The notes beneath the pieces were generated by a model. It made no database searches and was not told the DNA's origin. It saw only the letters and a list, made by a program, of their open reading frames with translations. From contig CM067570.1 of assembly GCA_034336665.1 (NCBI GenBank), forward strand, positions 11,802,002 through 11,866,001: DNA of 64,000 bases. The letters run 5' to 3'. Made by a program: the position numbers and the translations under genes. Positions 51,081 through 61,140 of this stretch are shown here, one piece after another (within the stretch, counting starts at the first letter, position 1; each line of letters opens with the position of its first letter). The DNA comes from Luscinia megarhynchos. Its lineage: Eukaryota > Chordata > Aves > Passeriformes > Turdidae.

Positions 51081-53121
51081 TGGAGAAAGCTAAGCAGTGT
51101 GTGCAAAATGAATGTATCTAGAGACTCATGAGGACTGTTCAGAGGTCAGCTGTAGTCTCTCTGCCTAGAAACTCAGTCCCCTACAACTTCTGCAAGTGGG
51201 ATTTTTAGGTCCCAGATCAGCAAAGAATTGAGCATCAGTGTAATTTGCCAAGTGCAGAAGACCCAAATATTTGTGCTCTCAGAGTCCAGCTGTACCAAGG
51301 TCGATGCCTGGTATCAGGGGCCGTATTCAGCACTGGTGCTCACAAGGTCTTTATGGGTGGAGCACTATGATGCTCACTGTGGCTCTGCAATGCAAGATGT
51401 TGTAAAAAGGGGTCGTGTAAAACCTACCAAAAACTGATCCCTTCCCCCTTGGATGGACTGGGCTGAGACAGTCAGTGCTACTGCCACCAGGTCAACTTGG
51501 AGCTACCAGCATAGAGCAACCTTGTTATTACAGTCAGCTTACCAAGAAGCTATCTAGACTATTAAAGACACTGAGGCTGCATTTCTTGCAGGGTCACAAA
51601 TTAACATCTTAAGAGGGATTTATGAAAGTCAGCCACAATTCAATTCTTCAGTGAAGGACAAGAGCTATTATATACTGGTCACAAAAAAAAACCCCAAAAA
51701 CCAAAACAACCCCTGTGAGAGAACCCCTGAGGCTTCTTTGTAGCACAAACAAACCATAGACCACATCAACTGCAAAAGAACATGAAAATCTGGCCTTTTT
51801 GGAGCAAATTAGCCAGGTTTGCTAACTATAGCTAGAAAGAGAATAGTTTTCCCTGAGTTAGCACTGGGGCACTGACTTTGCATATAAAACCTATTTTTAC
51901 CGAATATCATACCCTTTACATAACAAAGTCTGACAACAGTCCATTTCAGTGGCTAGGGGCATAAACAGCTGGCAATGGAATACACATCTAGACACGTAAT
52001 CTCTAGTCTACGTTATCTTCACTCTGCTAAATATATGAAAAATGGTGTCAGAATACTAAAGGTCACCCTGAAATAAATCAGGGAAAGCATATTCTACCCA
52101 TATGTAGCCCTGCTCAGTCACGGAACAGATCCTGGCAGTTCACCACCACTGCATGGAAGTTGTGCATCTTGGGAGTGGAAAAGAAGGATCACATCTGTGT
52201 CCCAAAGGGCTGTGATGCCTTACCTATTGCTTCCCGGGACCTTGTGAGAAAGAGATCATTAAATTATAAGGAAAATAAATAGGTGACAATCTCAGTAGAG
52301 AAAGATCTCAGAAAAGCCATGGTGACAACAGGGTGACCTCATGGCACTCTTGGAAGCAAAGAGAAGTGAACTAGGTGTGCTGCTTTCTCATTGCAATAGT
52401 GCTGCTAATCATGAAATAGCAGAAAGTAACTCACAGGCTAATTCCATCTTGGCAGTAAGGTTAAATATTTTGCTGTGTGTAAGTGCTTGTCAATTTTTTA
52501 ACTAAATTTTGGATTAGAAAGAAAAACATGCTATCAGAACCTGCATCTTTAAGGACTGAAACCCCGGGGGAGGAGAAGGCTGGAAAGCCTTGTTGTTATG
52601 CACTGCCAGTTGGAACCAGACCCAGATTAAAGCAGATTTCTCACAAGAATGTGAAGCATTGAGTGATGTCTGAATACCACATGTATCGCACCTTCACCAC
52701 CAGATCCTGGCTTCTGTCAGTACCTCCACGGGCTACCACGCTGCAGTCCCCACTGCAACCAGCGCCATTAGAAACCAAAAAATCACTCGAACGCACCAGA
52801 CAAGTCACTCATCTGCGCTTACCACGTGGTTATGCAAAGGCCCTCTCTCCCTTCCAATTTCAACACTTCATCTTTCATACTCAAAACAGAGTCCAAGCCC
52901 TAACGTTCCTGTATGTACAACACCTACTTTTTTCCGCGCTATCAAACCCGCCTGGCAGATCAATCACAAAAGACACATTCTATTCTTCAGCTTAGCACTC
53001 CCCTCCAATCACATGTACAGGTAGCACTCAGGCAGCAGCAGATTTCTCAAAGCGCATCCAGCTGTGCATGACATAGCTCTGCCTTCATAAGGAGGATCAG
53101 ATAAAAATCAGGAGAAAAAAA
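51081..53121. other. No gene seen; includes a CpG-retaining 300-bp stretch
   Basis: 52660-53000 retains several CpGs and carries a 110-codon frame (52663-52995, +) with no domain I recognise. It may be constrained sequence or young unmethylated DNA. The rest, including an A-rich stretch at 51683-51710, is unremarkable. Confidence 0.4.
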
Positions 53122-53256
53122 GGATATACAGAGTATCCTTTAGTTGTAAGGGACCCAACAAGGATCAAGTCCAAATCTCAAGTAAATACAGGGATTGAGC
53201 CTACAACCTCAGTGATATTAGCACCCTGCCCTAACCAACTGAGCTAATCTCAGGGT
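53122..53256 (-). repeat. tRNA-Ile-headed SINE with CR1 tail (TguSINE1-like)
   Basis: Read on the minus strand, the element starts near 53256 with a tRNA-Ile-like head. It has a perfect A box (TAGCTCAGTTGG), the GTGCTAATA anticodon region with AAT, and a degraded B box (GGCTCAATCCC). A short linker follows, then a CR1-type 3' tail 'GATCCTTGTTGGGTCCCTTA' and a degraded ATACTCTGTATAT end in place of the usual ATTCTATG repeats. This head-plus-tail design is that of TguSINE1, known from passerine birds and mobilised by CR1 machinery. The acceptor stem is lost, so it is not a tRNA gene. Confidence 0.85.
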
Positions 53257-54349
53257 CATGACATAAAAAGTACAAGCAAACTAGGAAAAGGATGTGCTCA
53301 CCTCATCTCAGCAAAAGCTGAGGATAAGGTGCTAACACAAGCTAACAGAAAACACTTTGGGTGGCATGAGGTCCATTTCCAACGCACAGGGAGGGCACAA
53401 CAGAGCCTCTGCTACCAGTCCTTCATCTGAGGCAGTTATCCATAGTGATGACCCAGGGGCTTAAGGGAGAAGCGACAATTCTTTCAAAGACCAGATTTTT
53501 AATATCTGCATATGTAGCTTTGCTCTAATGAAAACCTTCACGGCTGTGGTAGGCAGAGCAGTAGGCTGCTTGCACCATGCACAGGTGTAGTGTGAAAAAT
53601 GGAGTCACCTTCACCCAAAAAGTACTGTACCCCGGGAGATCAGGCAGACAGCTGTTTCCAACATTGATATATCCATCTTGGAAAGATAGCAAATTATATG
53701 AGGCTAGGGCACATACTCATCCCAAGGGAGTTTGTTGACTCTGATTGACTTAAGTGAGATGAATCAAGCAGTATTTGAGAATTATGCATTAACTACCTAT
53801 ATTCAAAACTGTAGGTAATAAAAAAATAGCCAGAATGCTCCCAAATGCAAAAAAAACCAACCTACAATTTTACCTTCTCATATAATAGCACATGAAGCAC
53901 ATCTGCAAGCCAGGGAACAGGAAAATAGTTAATGCTTTTTGCATTGGTGCAGCACACAGTTAACCAGTGGAACTGTCTGCCACAAGACATTACCTTTCAA
54001 TTGCTTAGCTGTCACTGGATGAAAGATTTTTAAATGGAAACTAATTGTTGTAACAAAGACCCAACTGGTCTGTGCTTTTTGTCTCCTCAAAGGCCGTTTT
54101 TTAACTGGGTCTTGCTGCAAATGGGAAGCTGCAACAAGTGAACCTCCAGTTTTAGTCATCACAGCAGCTGCATTTATGAGTTTGTGCTACTCTACATTGA
54201 AATAGTATCTTTGGGGAAAAAAACAAAGCACATTAAAAAAAGATATCTTGGAATAAGATCTCAATGCAAACATCTTAGCCTCTTTCGAGCTAATTCAACA
54301 GTTACCTATAGCATATACGAGTACTTCTAACCACATGGTTATTTTCATA
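53257..54349. other. No gene seen
   Basis: About 1.1 kb of unique, mostly AT-rich sequence. No repeat family or credible exon was recognised. Confidence 0.4.
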
Positions 54350-54560
54350 ATTGCAAAGGTTGGAAGTTTAATTAGACAATCAGAAGGAAGCCCTCAAGCC
54401 AGCCCATTTTCTTAAACAGCTTTACCTAGGCAATGGGAGCAGCATTGTGTAATGCGGCGATTTACTCTGAATAGCATAATGCTTCCTTATCTTTTTTGCC
54501 CGATTAATTTCCTGACTGAAGTAGCACATAAAACCAAGCTGGTTAGACAACATGTGTCAG
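54350..54560. promoter_or_regulatory. Candidate conserved block
   Basis: Non-repetitive, with TTTAATTAGA (54367-54376), AATGCGGCG with retained CpGs (54452-54460), and CCGATTAATTTCC (54500-54512). The mixture of homeodomain cores and surviving CpGs resembles conserved enhancers. It lies about 450 bp upstream of the CpG island and could be a proximal regulatory element for it. Confidence 0.35.
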
Positions 54561-54989
54561 GAGCCACGTGTCCTGTTCAAATTGAAATGGGGAGACAGAA
54601 CTGAGAGAGTCCAGGTCTCTTCCCCTCTCCTGGCACGTCTGTTCCACCATGACAACACCAAGACCATCATCAGACCAGAGCTCTGGCAATCACTGACTAT
54701 GTGTGAATTTTTTTTTCCTTTGTTGCGGGGGGATGTTAAAAGTTTATGGTCCTCAGGGACATGGACTGTGGCTCTAAAAAAGAAATGAAGTGGGACTGGG
54801 TTTCGTGATGCAACTCCACAAAGCCTTGATGGCCTCAGGAGAACTGGAGCAAGCAGGAGACCAGGGCAGCAGACCCTGGGCTGCCTCCCTTCACCGCTCG
54901 TTTCTCAGCTTTAGCTGCCTCCCTCCCTAAACACACCTGCATGCAGGTACATGCTCACCCCTTTTCAGGAATTTCACTATTGTTTTCAA

Positions 54990-55620
54990 GATGGAAAAGA
55001 GAAAAAAGCGATCCTGCACTCTGCCAGGGCCTCCCGAGCAGAGCAAGGTGGGATGAGGGCTCCTTTGCTGAGGAGGAGCGGCGAGTCCCGAGCGACACAA
55101 TCCCTCTGGCCCAGGACCACGGTCTTATCGCGGCCGGGGCAGAGCCAGCAGGCCCGGCTCGAAGGCTCCGGCCGCCCCCGGTCCCTGCCGGCAAGCCGCA
55201 GCGGTGTGTGCCTCCGTGCCGCGCAGCATAAACAGCAGCAGCTGGGCCCCGCTCGGCTCCGGCCCACACCTCGCCTCGCCAGGGCACCCACGCGCCGCGC
55301 GGGCCCGGCGCAGCGGCCGTGCTCGCCACGCACGTGAGCGAGGTGCCAACGCCAGCCCCAGCGCCGCCACCACGGCCCCCGAGAGCCGCCACGGCCCCCG
55401 AGAGCTGCGGCCACAGCCCTCCCCAGAGCTGCCACCGCAGCCCCCGAGAGCCGCCACAGCCCCCCGAGAGCTGCCACCACGGCCCCCAAAGAGCCGCCAC
55501 GGCCCCCGAGCTCTGCCACGGCCCCCCGAGCGCTGCCACCACGGCCCCCAAAGAGCCGCCCCAGTCCCCTCACGCTGCCACAGCCCCCGCCCGCCGCCGC
55601 CCCCAGCCCCGCTCCTCCGC
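54990..55620. promoter_or_regulatory. CpG island (only one of size in window)
   Basis: Over 600 bp is strongly GC- and CpG-rich, in sharp contrast to the AT-rich surroundings. It includes an E-box CACGTG at 55331-55336. In vertebrates such islands usually mark a promoter. No TATA box or coding start can be trusted. Long open frames on both strands (up to about 200 codons) are explained by the lack of AT-rich stop codons and by the minisatellite in the right half. Direction of any transcription is unknown. An orphan island, a lncRNA promoter or a 5' exon of a distant gene are all possible. Confidence 0.8.
55348..55600. repeat. C-rich minisatellite, 20-23 bp unit, 62-bp higher-order repeat
   Basis: About ten degenerate copies of a unit close to GCCGCCACGGCCCCCGAGA. 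A three-unit block recurs: the words GCTGCCACCACGGCCCCC and AAAGAGCCGCC are found at 55470-55498 and again, identical, at 55532-55560, exactly 62 bp apart. The minus strand is correspondingly G-run-rich and could form G-quadruplexes. Translation of any frame yields only Pro/Ala/Thr or Gly/Trp/Ala repeats. Confidence 0.85.
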
Positions 55621-56989
55621 AGGCTCCTGCTCCTCTCCTGCCTGTCCCTTGAGGGGAGCTTGTTTCCCCCTAACATCGTCCCCCGCCGTCTCCCCTCTCA
55701 CACCAGCTTGGGGGCAAAGCTCACTTTCCGCCCCCGTTACCCATTTTGCTCCCTCTGGAGTCTCCCCCCATTTCCCAGGGAATTTCCAGCAGCAGCGTTT
55801 AACCTCAACGTGTAAAATCCCTGGTGGCAGAGCCTGACACTCGGTGCACACAAGTTTGCCCGACCTCAGCCCTGTGCACCAGGCTGTGCAGCATCCCTGA
55901 CTCCATGTACCCATGAGGGTCTCTGCCCCAGACGGTCCCAGCAAAAGCAGCTTCAGGGCTGAATTCCGTAGGGTTTCACATCTTTTTCTTTTGCGGAGGT
56001 GATACTACATTGCCAGCTACGCTTTTTTACCATATGCAACACCAACACACTGGCAGTTAACAAGCTACAACACAGAACCACTTGGCAACACAGAGAAAAT
56101 GGGCAGAAAATCCCCAAGCAAGAGGGAAGGGAAAAAAAATGCGATGAATTGACGGCATTAAGCATGCAAGAGAGAACTGTAAAGGAGAGGCTGCCAGGGA
56201 GCAAAGGTGCCCTCCCAGGCTTGTGCACAGCACCAAGTAGGGAACCTCAGCAGGGGAATCAGCCACTGCTTCCTCAGACAGATGAAGCACCTGAATACTT
56301 TCTGGAGAGCAACAGAGGTGAGAAACCAAATCCATCTTAGTGTCAGTTCCTCTCTAGGGATCCAAGAATGCACAAAGGACCACCCAGTCCCACAGGACCT
56401 GAATTTCACTGTCCCATATGTTAAGAGTAGAAGCAATACTTATTTGCAAAAATTGTGATGTGACTGTACCAAAAGCATCTGTGCTGGGCAGTAGTGCCTT
56501 GGAAGGCAGAGGCTCAGGCAGCCTGGCTCCACATTGGCGAGCATGTTGGGCCAATGAAGATGAGCTCAGGCAGTGGTGGATTCAAGGTGGGGGAACAGAG
56601 TTTTGTTCCTGCTGCAGGAATGAAGTTTGGAGCTGTCTTCACTTGTAACACCACATAATTCTAGGTGGCTGCAGATTTATTACCGTATTTTCCCAAATTT
56701 GGAAGGCTTCCACTTTTGACCACATAAAAGAAACATTTTCATTTTCTCAGTATGACCTCCATTTTCTATTCTGAGACAAAATCCATTATAGTAATGCCTG
56801 GAAAAGCTACACATCTAATCCATTTTCCCTGAGAATTCCTCGGAATTTTGAGATGGGTTTAGCTTGGCCAGAGCTTTTCTACCCCCCAGCAGGAGAAACT
56901 GATTGTGAGATTCTCAGTTTTTAAAAGATAATGATGGCTGTGTTCACTGCAGGATTTTTCCTGTTACCAGTTTGATTTGCAATCGCAGC
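55621..56989. other. Island flank; no proven exon
   Basis: Composition returns to average by about 55850. A donor-like AACAGAG followed by GTGAGA (donor at 56318) lies 700 bp downstream of the island on the plus strand and ends a frame open from 55999. It could be an exon of an island-driven transcript, but no acceptor is convincing. Nothing else is recognised. Confidence 0.35.
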
Positions 56990-57160
56990 TGAAGGCCTGT
57001 GCCATGAATTATTTGCCAATTAAGCAGTGCTTGCATGGAGGCTATGTATTTTACACCTTGACAGCTATTACAGGCAGAAGGTAACTGGAGCTTTGACTTA
57101 AATGCAAATTATCAAACACTGAACAGTCTGAAGCAGAGACCCAAGCTGACTAGGACAGAA
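56990..57160. promoter_or_regulatory. Candidate conserved block with octamer
   Basis: Non-repetitive. Contains an octamer ATGCAAAT at 57102-57109 directly after TTGACTTAA, plus a CCAATTAAG word at 57016-57024. The remaining sequence shows no repeat family and no open frame. Motif content and texture resemble conserved enhancers. Confidence 0.4.
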
Positions 57161-58849
57161 GACACAACAGAGATAAATTTTGCTGCTGACATTTAATCTT
57201 AGGTGGGAGTAACAGTGGTAAAGACAAAATCAAAATGTCCATATCTTCCTTGCTCTTTAACAAGCAGACTTTTTAATCCTTCCTGAAGACACCCAGAAAA
57301 ATTATTTATGTCATGGAATAAGTATTGGAAAAGATAGCTGCCCTCTGTTACAACTAATATCCTTGTTACAACTATATCCTTGCATAATCTTTTTTTTCTC
57401 AGGGAGAAGAGAGTGATCTCCCTGCTCCAAATCACATTGCATTATTATGTACCTTGGAAACAGAAAAGCAGGTATTTTTAAAAAGTGAAAATTAGCTTTT
57501 ATTATTTATTACAGATACGTGTCTCAAATTCAGTTCAGGATCCCCAGAGTATCCCATGAGTACTGTCCATAAGCACATTTATGACCCAAGATATTCTTGT
57601 CTACCCCAGCAGAGACAGAGCAGTTGGACTATTTGTTTTGCTGCAGTTAAACCCTTTAACAAGCATGATGTCACTGCACTCAGCCAAGCACTGGGAAATG
57701 TTTCATTTTTCTCTTGTTTCCAAAAGTGAAATATAAAAGTCTTTAAGCCATTTAGTAGATTCCTTGAGCTTGTTTCATTTACTTCAGATATAATATATGC
57801 AGATTTAGTTATTTCATCAGCAACATAAAGCCTATTATCTATTGGATTTCAAGTCTGAGGTAACTCCCAGCAACCAAATACATGATTTAATAATAATTCT
57901 GTCATCAAGTGAAATCTTTCCCTGAGATAGATACTGAAAGCAGCCTGCCCACATAGCAAGATACTTATTTTTTCTCAGAGGCTTTTCAGCAGGGTCAGAC
58001 CTGAAAATGGTTAATCACTTTCCTTTTATTTCACCTAAAGTTTTAAGCAAGACTGATTATAGCAGAGGACTCTGTCCAGCTTCCTATTTTGTTTGTGCTC
58101 TTGCCTGTGCAGGATCACAGAACGGTGTTTATGTAATCTCCACCTAGAGAACAACATGAAAATATCAGCTTTTCCCAAAATGAGTAGCAGGAGTTGTTGA
58201 CCAGATGATAAAGATTTTAATATTCATAAAACCAGAATGTCAAAGAAGAACATCTTGTATGAGAATTAATGTTTCCAAGTCATAATCGTCATTCTCCAAA
58301 TGCATGCAATGCTGCTAGGAAAAGTCTTGCTCTCTCTTTCTGACATGTGGAAGTTTAGGCACCCATCAAAGACTAGGAATTACCTGCTAGAATTGTTCAC
58401 CTGTTCTTTTTTTATTCTTGTCTATGTTGGCCAGCAAGCCAAACCAGTTTTGATTTCCATATCCTTTATTTGTACATTGTTCAATGAGGCACGGGCCGAT
58501 TCCACATTATAAATAAATATACTTTGTCACCATCATAAACTGCACTGGCCAAAACCATAACATGCTGCTGATTAAGGCTGTGTAAATAGAGCATCCCCTA
58601 AAGTAAGAAGAATGGGCGCCTGTTCTCATGGGAACACAGGGAGCAGCCAAAGTCTGACAACTCAGCAGCTCTGATGACCCTGCAAGAGGATTATCAGCTT
58701 TTTGCATTGGAAAGATCTGAGCCTCCACAGCCTGCAAAGGAGGGGGAAAAAGCATTTCACAACTCTAGGTGATGTTTCTAGCCATAGTTTCCCAAACTGT
58801 TGGGAGAGGAATGGGAAGAATGACAGGGAAATTTATCAATTTGTAGATT
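57161..58849. other. No gene seen
   Basis: About 1.7 kb of unique AT-rich sequence, with short T and A runs and no credible exon. Confidence 0.45.
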
Positions 58850-59140
58850 AACACTCTATAGGGGGAGGTGACAGCGGATGTATCCAGCCTTTTCTTGCTG
58901 CCAAGCAATAGAACAAGGGGCAATGGATGGAAACTGATGCACAGGAAGTTATACCTGAATGAAAGGAAGAACTTCTTTATTGTGCAGTGACCGAGCAATG
59001 GAGCAGGTTGTCCAGAGAGGCTTTGGAGTTCCCCTCACTGGACATATTCCAGAACTGTTTGGACCCAGTCCTGTGCCATGTGCTCTGGGATGGCTCAGGT
59101 GACCCTGAGCTCTCTTCCAAGCTCTCCTGTTCTGTGAAAC
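58850..59140 (+). repeat. CR1 LINE, 5'-truncated 3' end
   Basis: Clear CR1 3'-end wording in sense: 'AGAACTTCTTTATTGTGCAG' (58968-58987), 'GCAATGGAGCAGGTTGTCCA' (58995-59014), 'GAGAGGCTTTGGAGTTCCCC' (59015-59034) and a degraded final segment before 'TGTTCTGTGAAAC'. CR1 is the dominant avian LINE and typically inserts as 5'-truncated copies of a few hundred bp, as here. The copy has no coding capacity. It is moderately diverged, so it is older than recent passerine activity but younger than the MIR and L3 relics. Confidence 0.9.
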
Positions 59141-60514
59141 CTCAGTTCCCCAATGCAACATAAATACTTTACCCCCGACCTTCTGCTCTCCAGAGGCTAG
59201 AGAGAGCCCTCTCTTGGCTCCCTTCATCTGCAGTTCTTACAGTAGGATATTGCATGACAAAGACCAAAACATTATCATCCGCTGTGCTCTGCATCTGCTC
59301 CTCTTGCTCTGATTTTCATACCATAAGCAGTGGGCTTGTGGTGTATGTGATCAATTAGAAGAGCAGAAATCAGAGTTCAGTTTCCACTCTAACATACATC
59401 TTTTGTTTATAACTAAGAGCTGCACTAATTTAACTTGAAATTATTTTTAAACTCTGGCAAGAGGTTTTGTACAGATTTGTATTTCTATTTTGGCTAAGCT
59501 TTTTCAGGTGCAGTTCAAGCTTGGGATAAAAGTTTGAAATAAACCCTATTTACACTGCAGTAGATTGCATTTGCAGATTTCACATCTGAATCCATTTGAT
59601 TCATATTGAATCTATTTAATCTGCATTGTTAGTATGCATTCCCTTCTTTCTATGCCTCTAAGTGTTAAGCTCTCTCCTATTCATACAAAGAATTTCACAT
59701 ATTCATGCTAAAACAAGAAACGCAGGTTGAGGATTTACAACTGTTCCCTAAATTCTGCCATAAAACAAAGAGTTAAAATAATCACCAAATACACTGATAC
59801 TGAAATTACTACTTTTTCCAATAATGCCTTTCAAAATACTTTACAGTTCTTACAAAAGCTGTGTGTAAAATCTGGGGGAGAAAAAAAAAAGCAAGATACA
59901 AAATATTTGTTTTAATTTAGTCACAAGCTGTGCTTTCTACTTTAACTCGATTTCTTTTATCTGGAAGTTATACCTCCATTGCATTGCTTTCCTTAGGTGC
60001 TGGCCACCTGCATCACATGTTCTCCAAAGGCCTCCTGTTCACATTGTAGTTGGGATTTTAATTTTTGTCCCCTTACTTGCTCTCTTGTTTTTCCATTTTT
60101 ATAGGGCCAGCTTTGCTCCTCAAAGGCAAATGAACCTTACCTCCTTTCATCGCTTTTCCCTTAGTTTTTGATACTACTTCAACCCTGCCTCCATGCATTT
60201 CTTCCCATGCCATTGCATCTTTTTTTCCCCCTCAGAAAAAGCAAGCAAAGATGCAGTATGGTTTCATCATCTTGCAATATTCTCCTACACTCTGCTGGTC
60301 GAAAAGATAGAATTTCGAGGCTTGAAGCACCTTCCCTAGAGAAACATGTGTTTCAGTCTTCCCATCCTCAGCCTTGAGCAGTCATCAGCAATTGCACAAC
60401 AGGAGATCTATGTTTTCTTCTGAAAGCCTTGTCCTCCCATAGTCCCCATGACACTAGACCTCTTTAACAACTTCCAATTCACTATCCCCTTCTTTCTACC
60501 CTGCCTCTCCACAG
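59141..60514. other. No gene seen
   Basis: Unique sequence. 59570-59640 is made of short ATTTGCA/ATCTG/GAATC-type words. 60450-60514 becomes strongly pyrimidine-rich and ends in CTGCCTCTCCACAG, the acceptor-like signal of the next entry. Confidence 0.4.
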
Positions 60515-60580
60515 TACCAGTTTCTAAGAAGCATTGCTTCGATGCCTCTCCTCGTGTGCCACAGGGTGATGGCACAACAG
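60515..60580 (+). other. Possible 66-nt exon
   Basis: A strong acceptor-like pyrimidine tract (60488-60510, ending in CACAG at 60514) precedes 66 nt that end in CAACAG followed by GTACAC, a moderate donor. Length is a multiple of three. The phase-1 frame is open and reads PVSKKHCFDASPRVPQG (17 residues) then DGTTG, and stays open beyond the donor. I do not recognise it. The donor lacks the usual +5 G. It could be a chance match. Confidence 0.2.
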
Positions 60581-61002
60581 GTACACCCAGGCCTACCAAG
60601 GCAGCTTTCTCCAGCAGCTTCTGCCTGGTTCAGCAGAGAAGTGTCAGCCTCTGGCTGGCTTGTCTTTGTGCGTAAAGACCCTTATCATGGGTAGAAATAC
60701 CCTTTTAGTCTTCTCTGAAGTGATTCTTGCAAACTCTCACATTTTCGATCATTCCTTCTGTCTGATGCACTGGCTTTTAGCTAGGCCTTAAGTTTATCAT
60801 TCTAAGTCCTCCTATTCACATGAAGTAGTTTTTGCAGGTTCTTCCCAAGGAATTTGACATACAGCCCTCCCCAAGCCTCTGCACAAGCATAGTGTGTCAG
60901 ATAAACACGTGCCATTGCGTGTGCCACTGCTTTATGCAGCTTTGATCCACTGGTGTTTGACAGGATTCTGCTGCAAAGATCAATTGATCATTAACCACAT
61001 TT
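60581..61002. other. No gene seen
   Basis: Unassigned unique sequence between the candidate exon and the L2-type tail. Confidence 0.4.
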
Positions 61003-61101
61003 TGTTCATAAGCTCTTTGGGGAGGCACCATATTTTGTTGTCTGCCTGTGTAATGCCTGGAGCATTAAGGTCCCTTCACACCACAGCAATGTCGATAATA
61101 T
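61003..61101 (+). repeat. L2/MIR-type ancient tail, sense
   Basis: It has 'TTCATAAGCTCTTTGGGGAG' (61004-61023), then a degraded TTTTGTTGTCTG stretch, 'GTGTAATGCCTGGAGCATTA' (61048-61067), 'AGGTCCCTTC', and a decayed linker ending near GATAATATATA. This is the 3' end order of amniote L2/MIR-type elements. A second piece in the opposite direction follows at once. Confidence 0.7.
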
Positions 61102-61104
61102 ATA

Positions 61105-61140
61105 CTCCCAACTGTGCTAGGTGCTATACATAAATAGTGA
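61105..61140 (-). repeat. Second L2-type tail fragment, antisense
   Basis: 'TGTGCTAGGTGCTATACATA' (61113-61132) is the antisense of the 'TGTACAGCACCTAGCACA' core. It abuts the sense copy at 61003-61101, so two tail fragments face each other. The fragment is very short. Confidence 0.5.

Noticed and set aside
53180..53256. tRNA-Ile gene
   Set aside because: The A box is intact but the acceptor stem is gone, the B box is degraded and a CR1-type tail follows. It is a SINE head.
54955..55837. Overlapping frames of 172-203 codons on both strands
   Set aside because: They lie in the CpG island and minisatellite, where stop codons are rare. Several frames are open at once and encode only simple Pro/Ala or Gly/Trp repeats.
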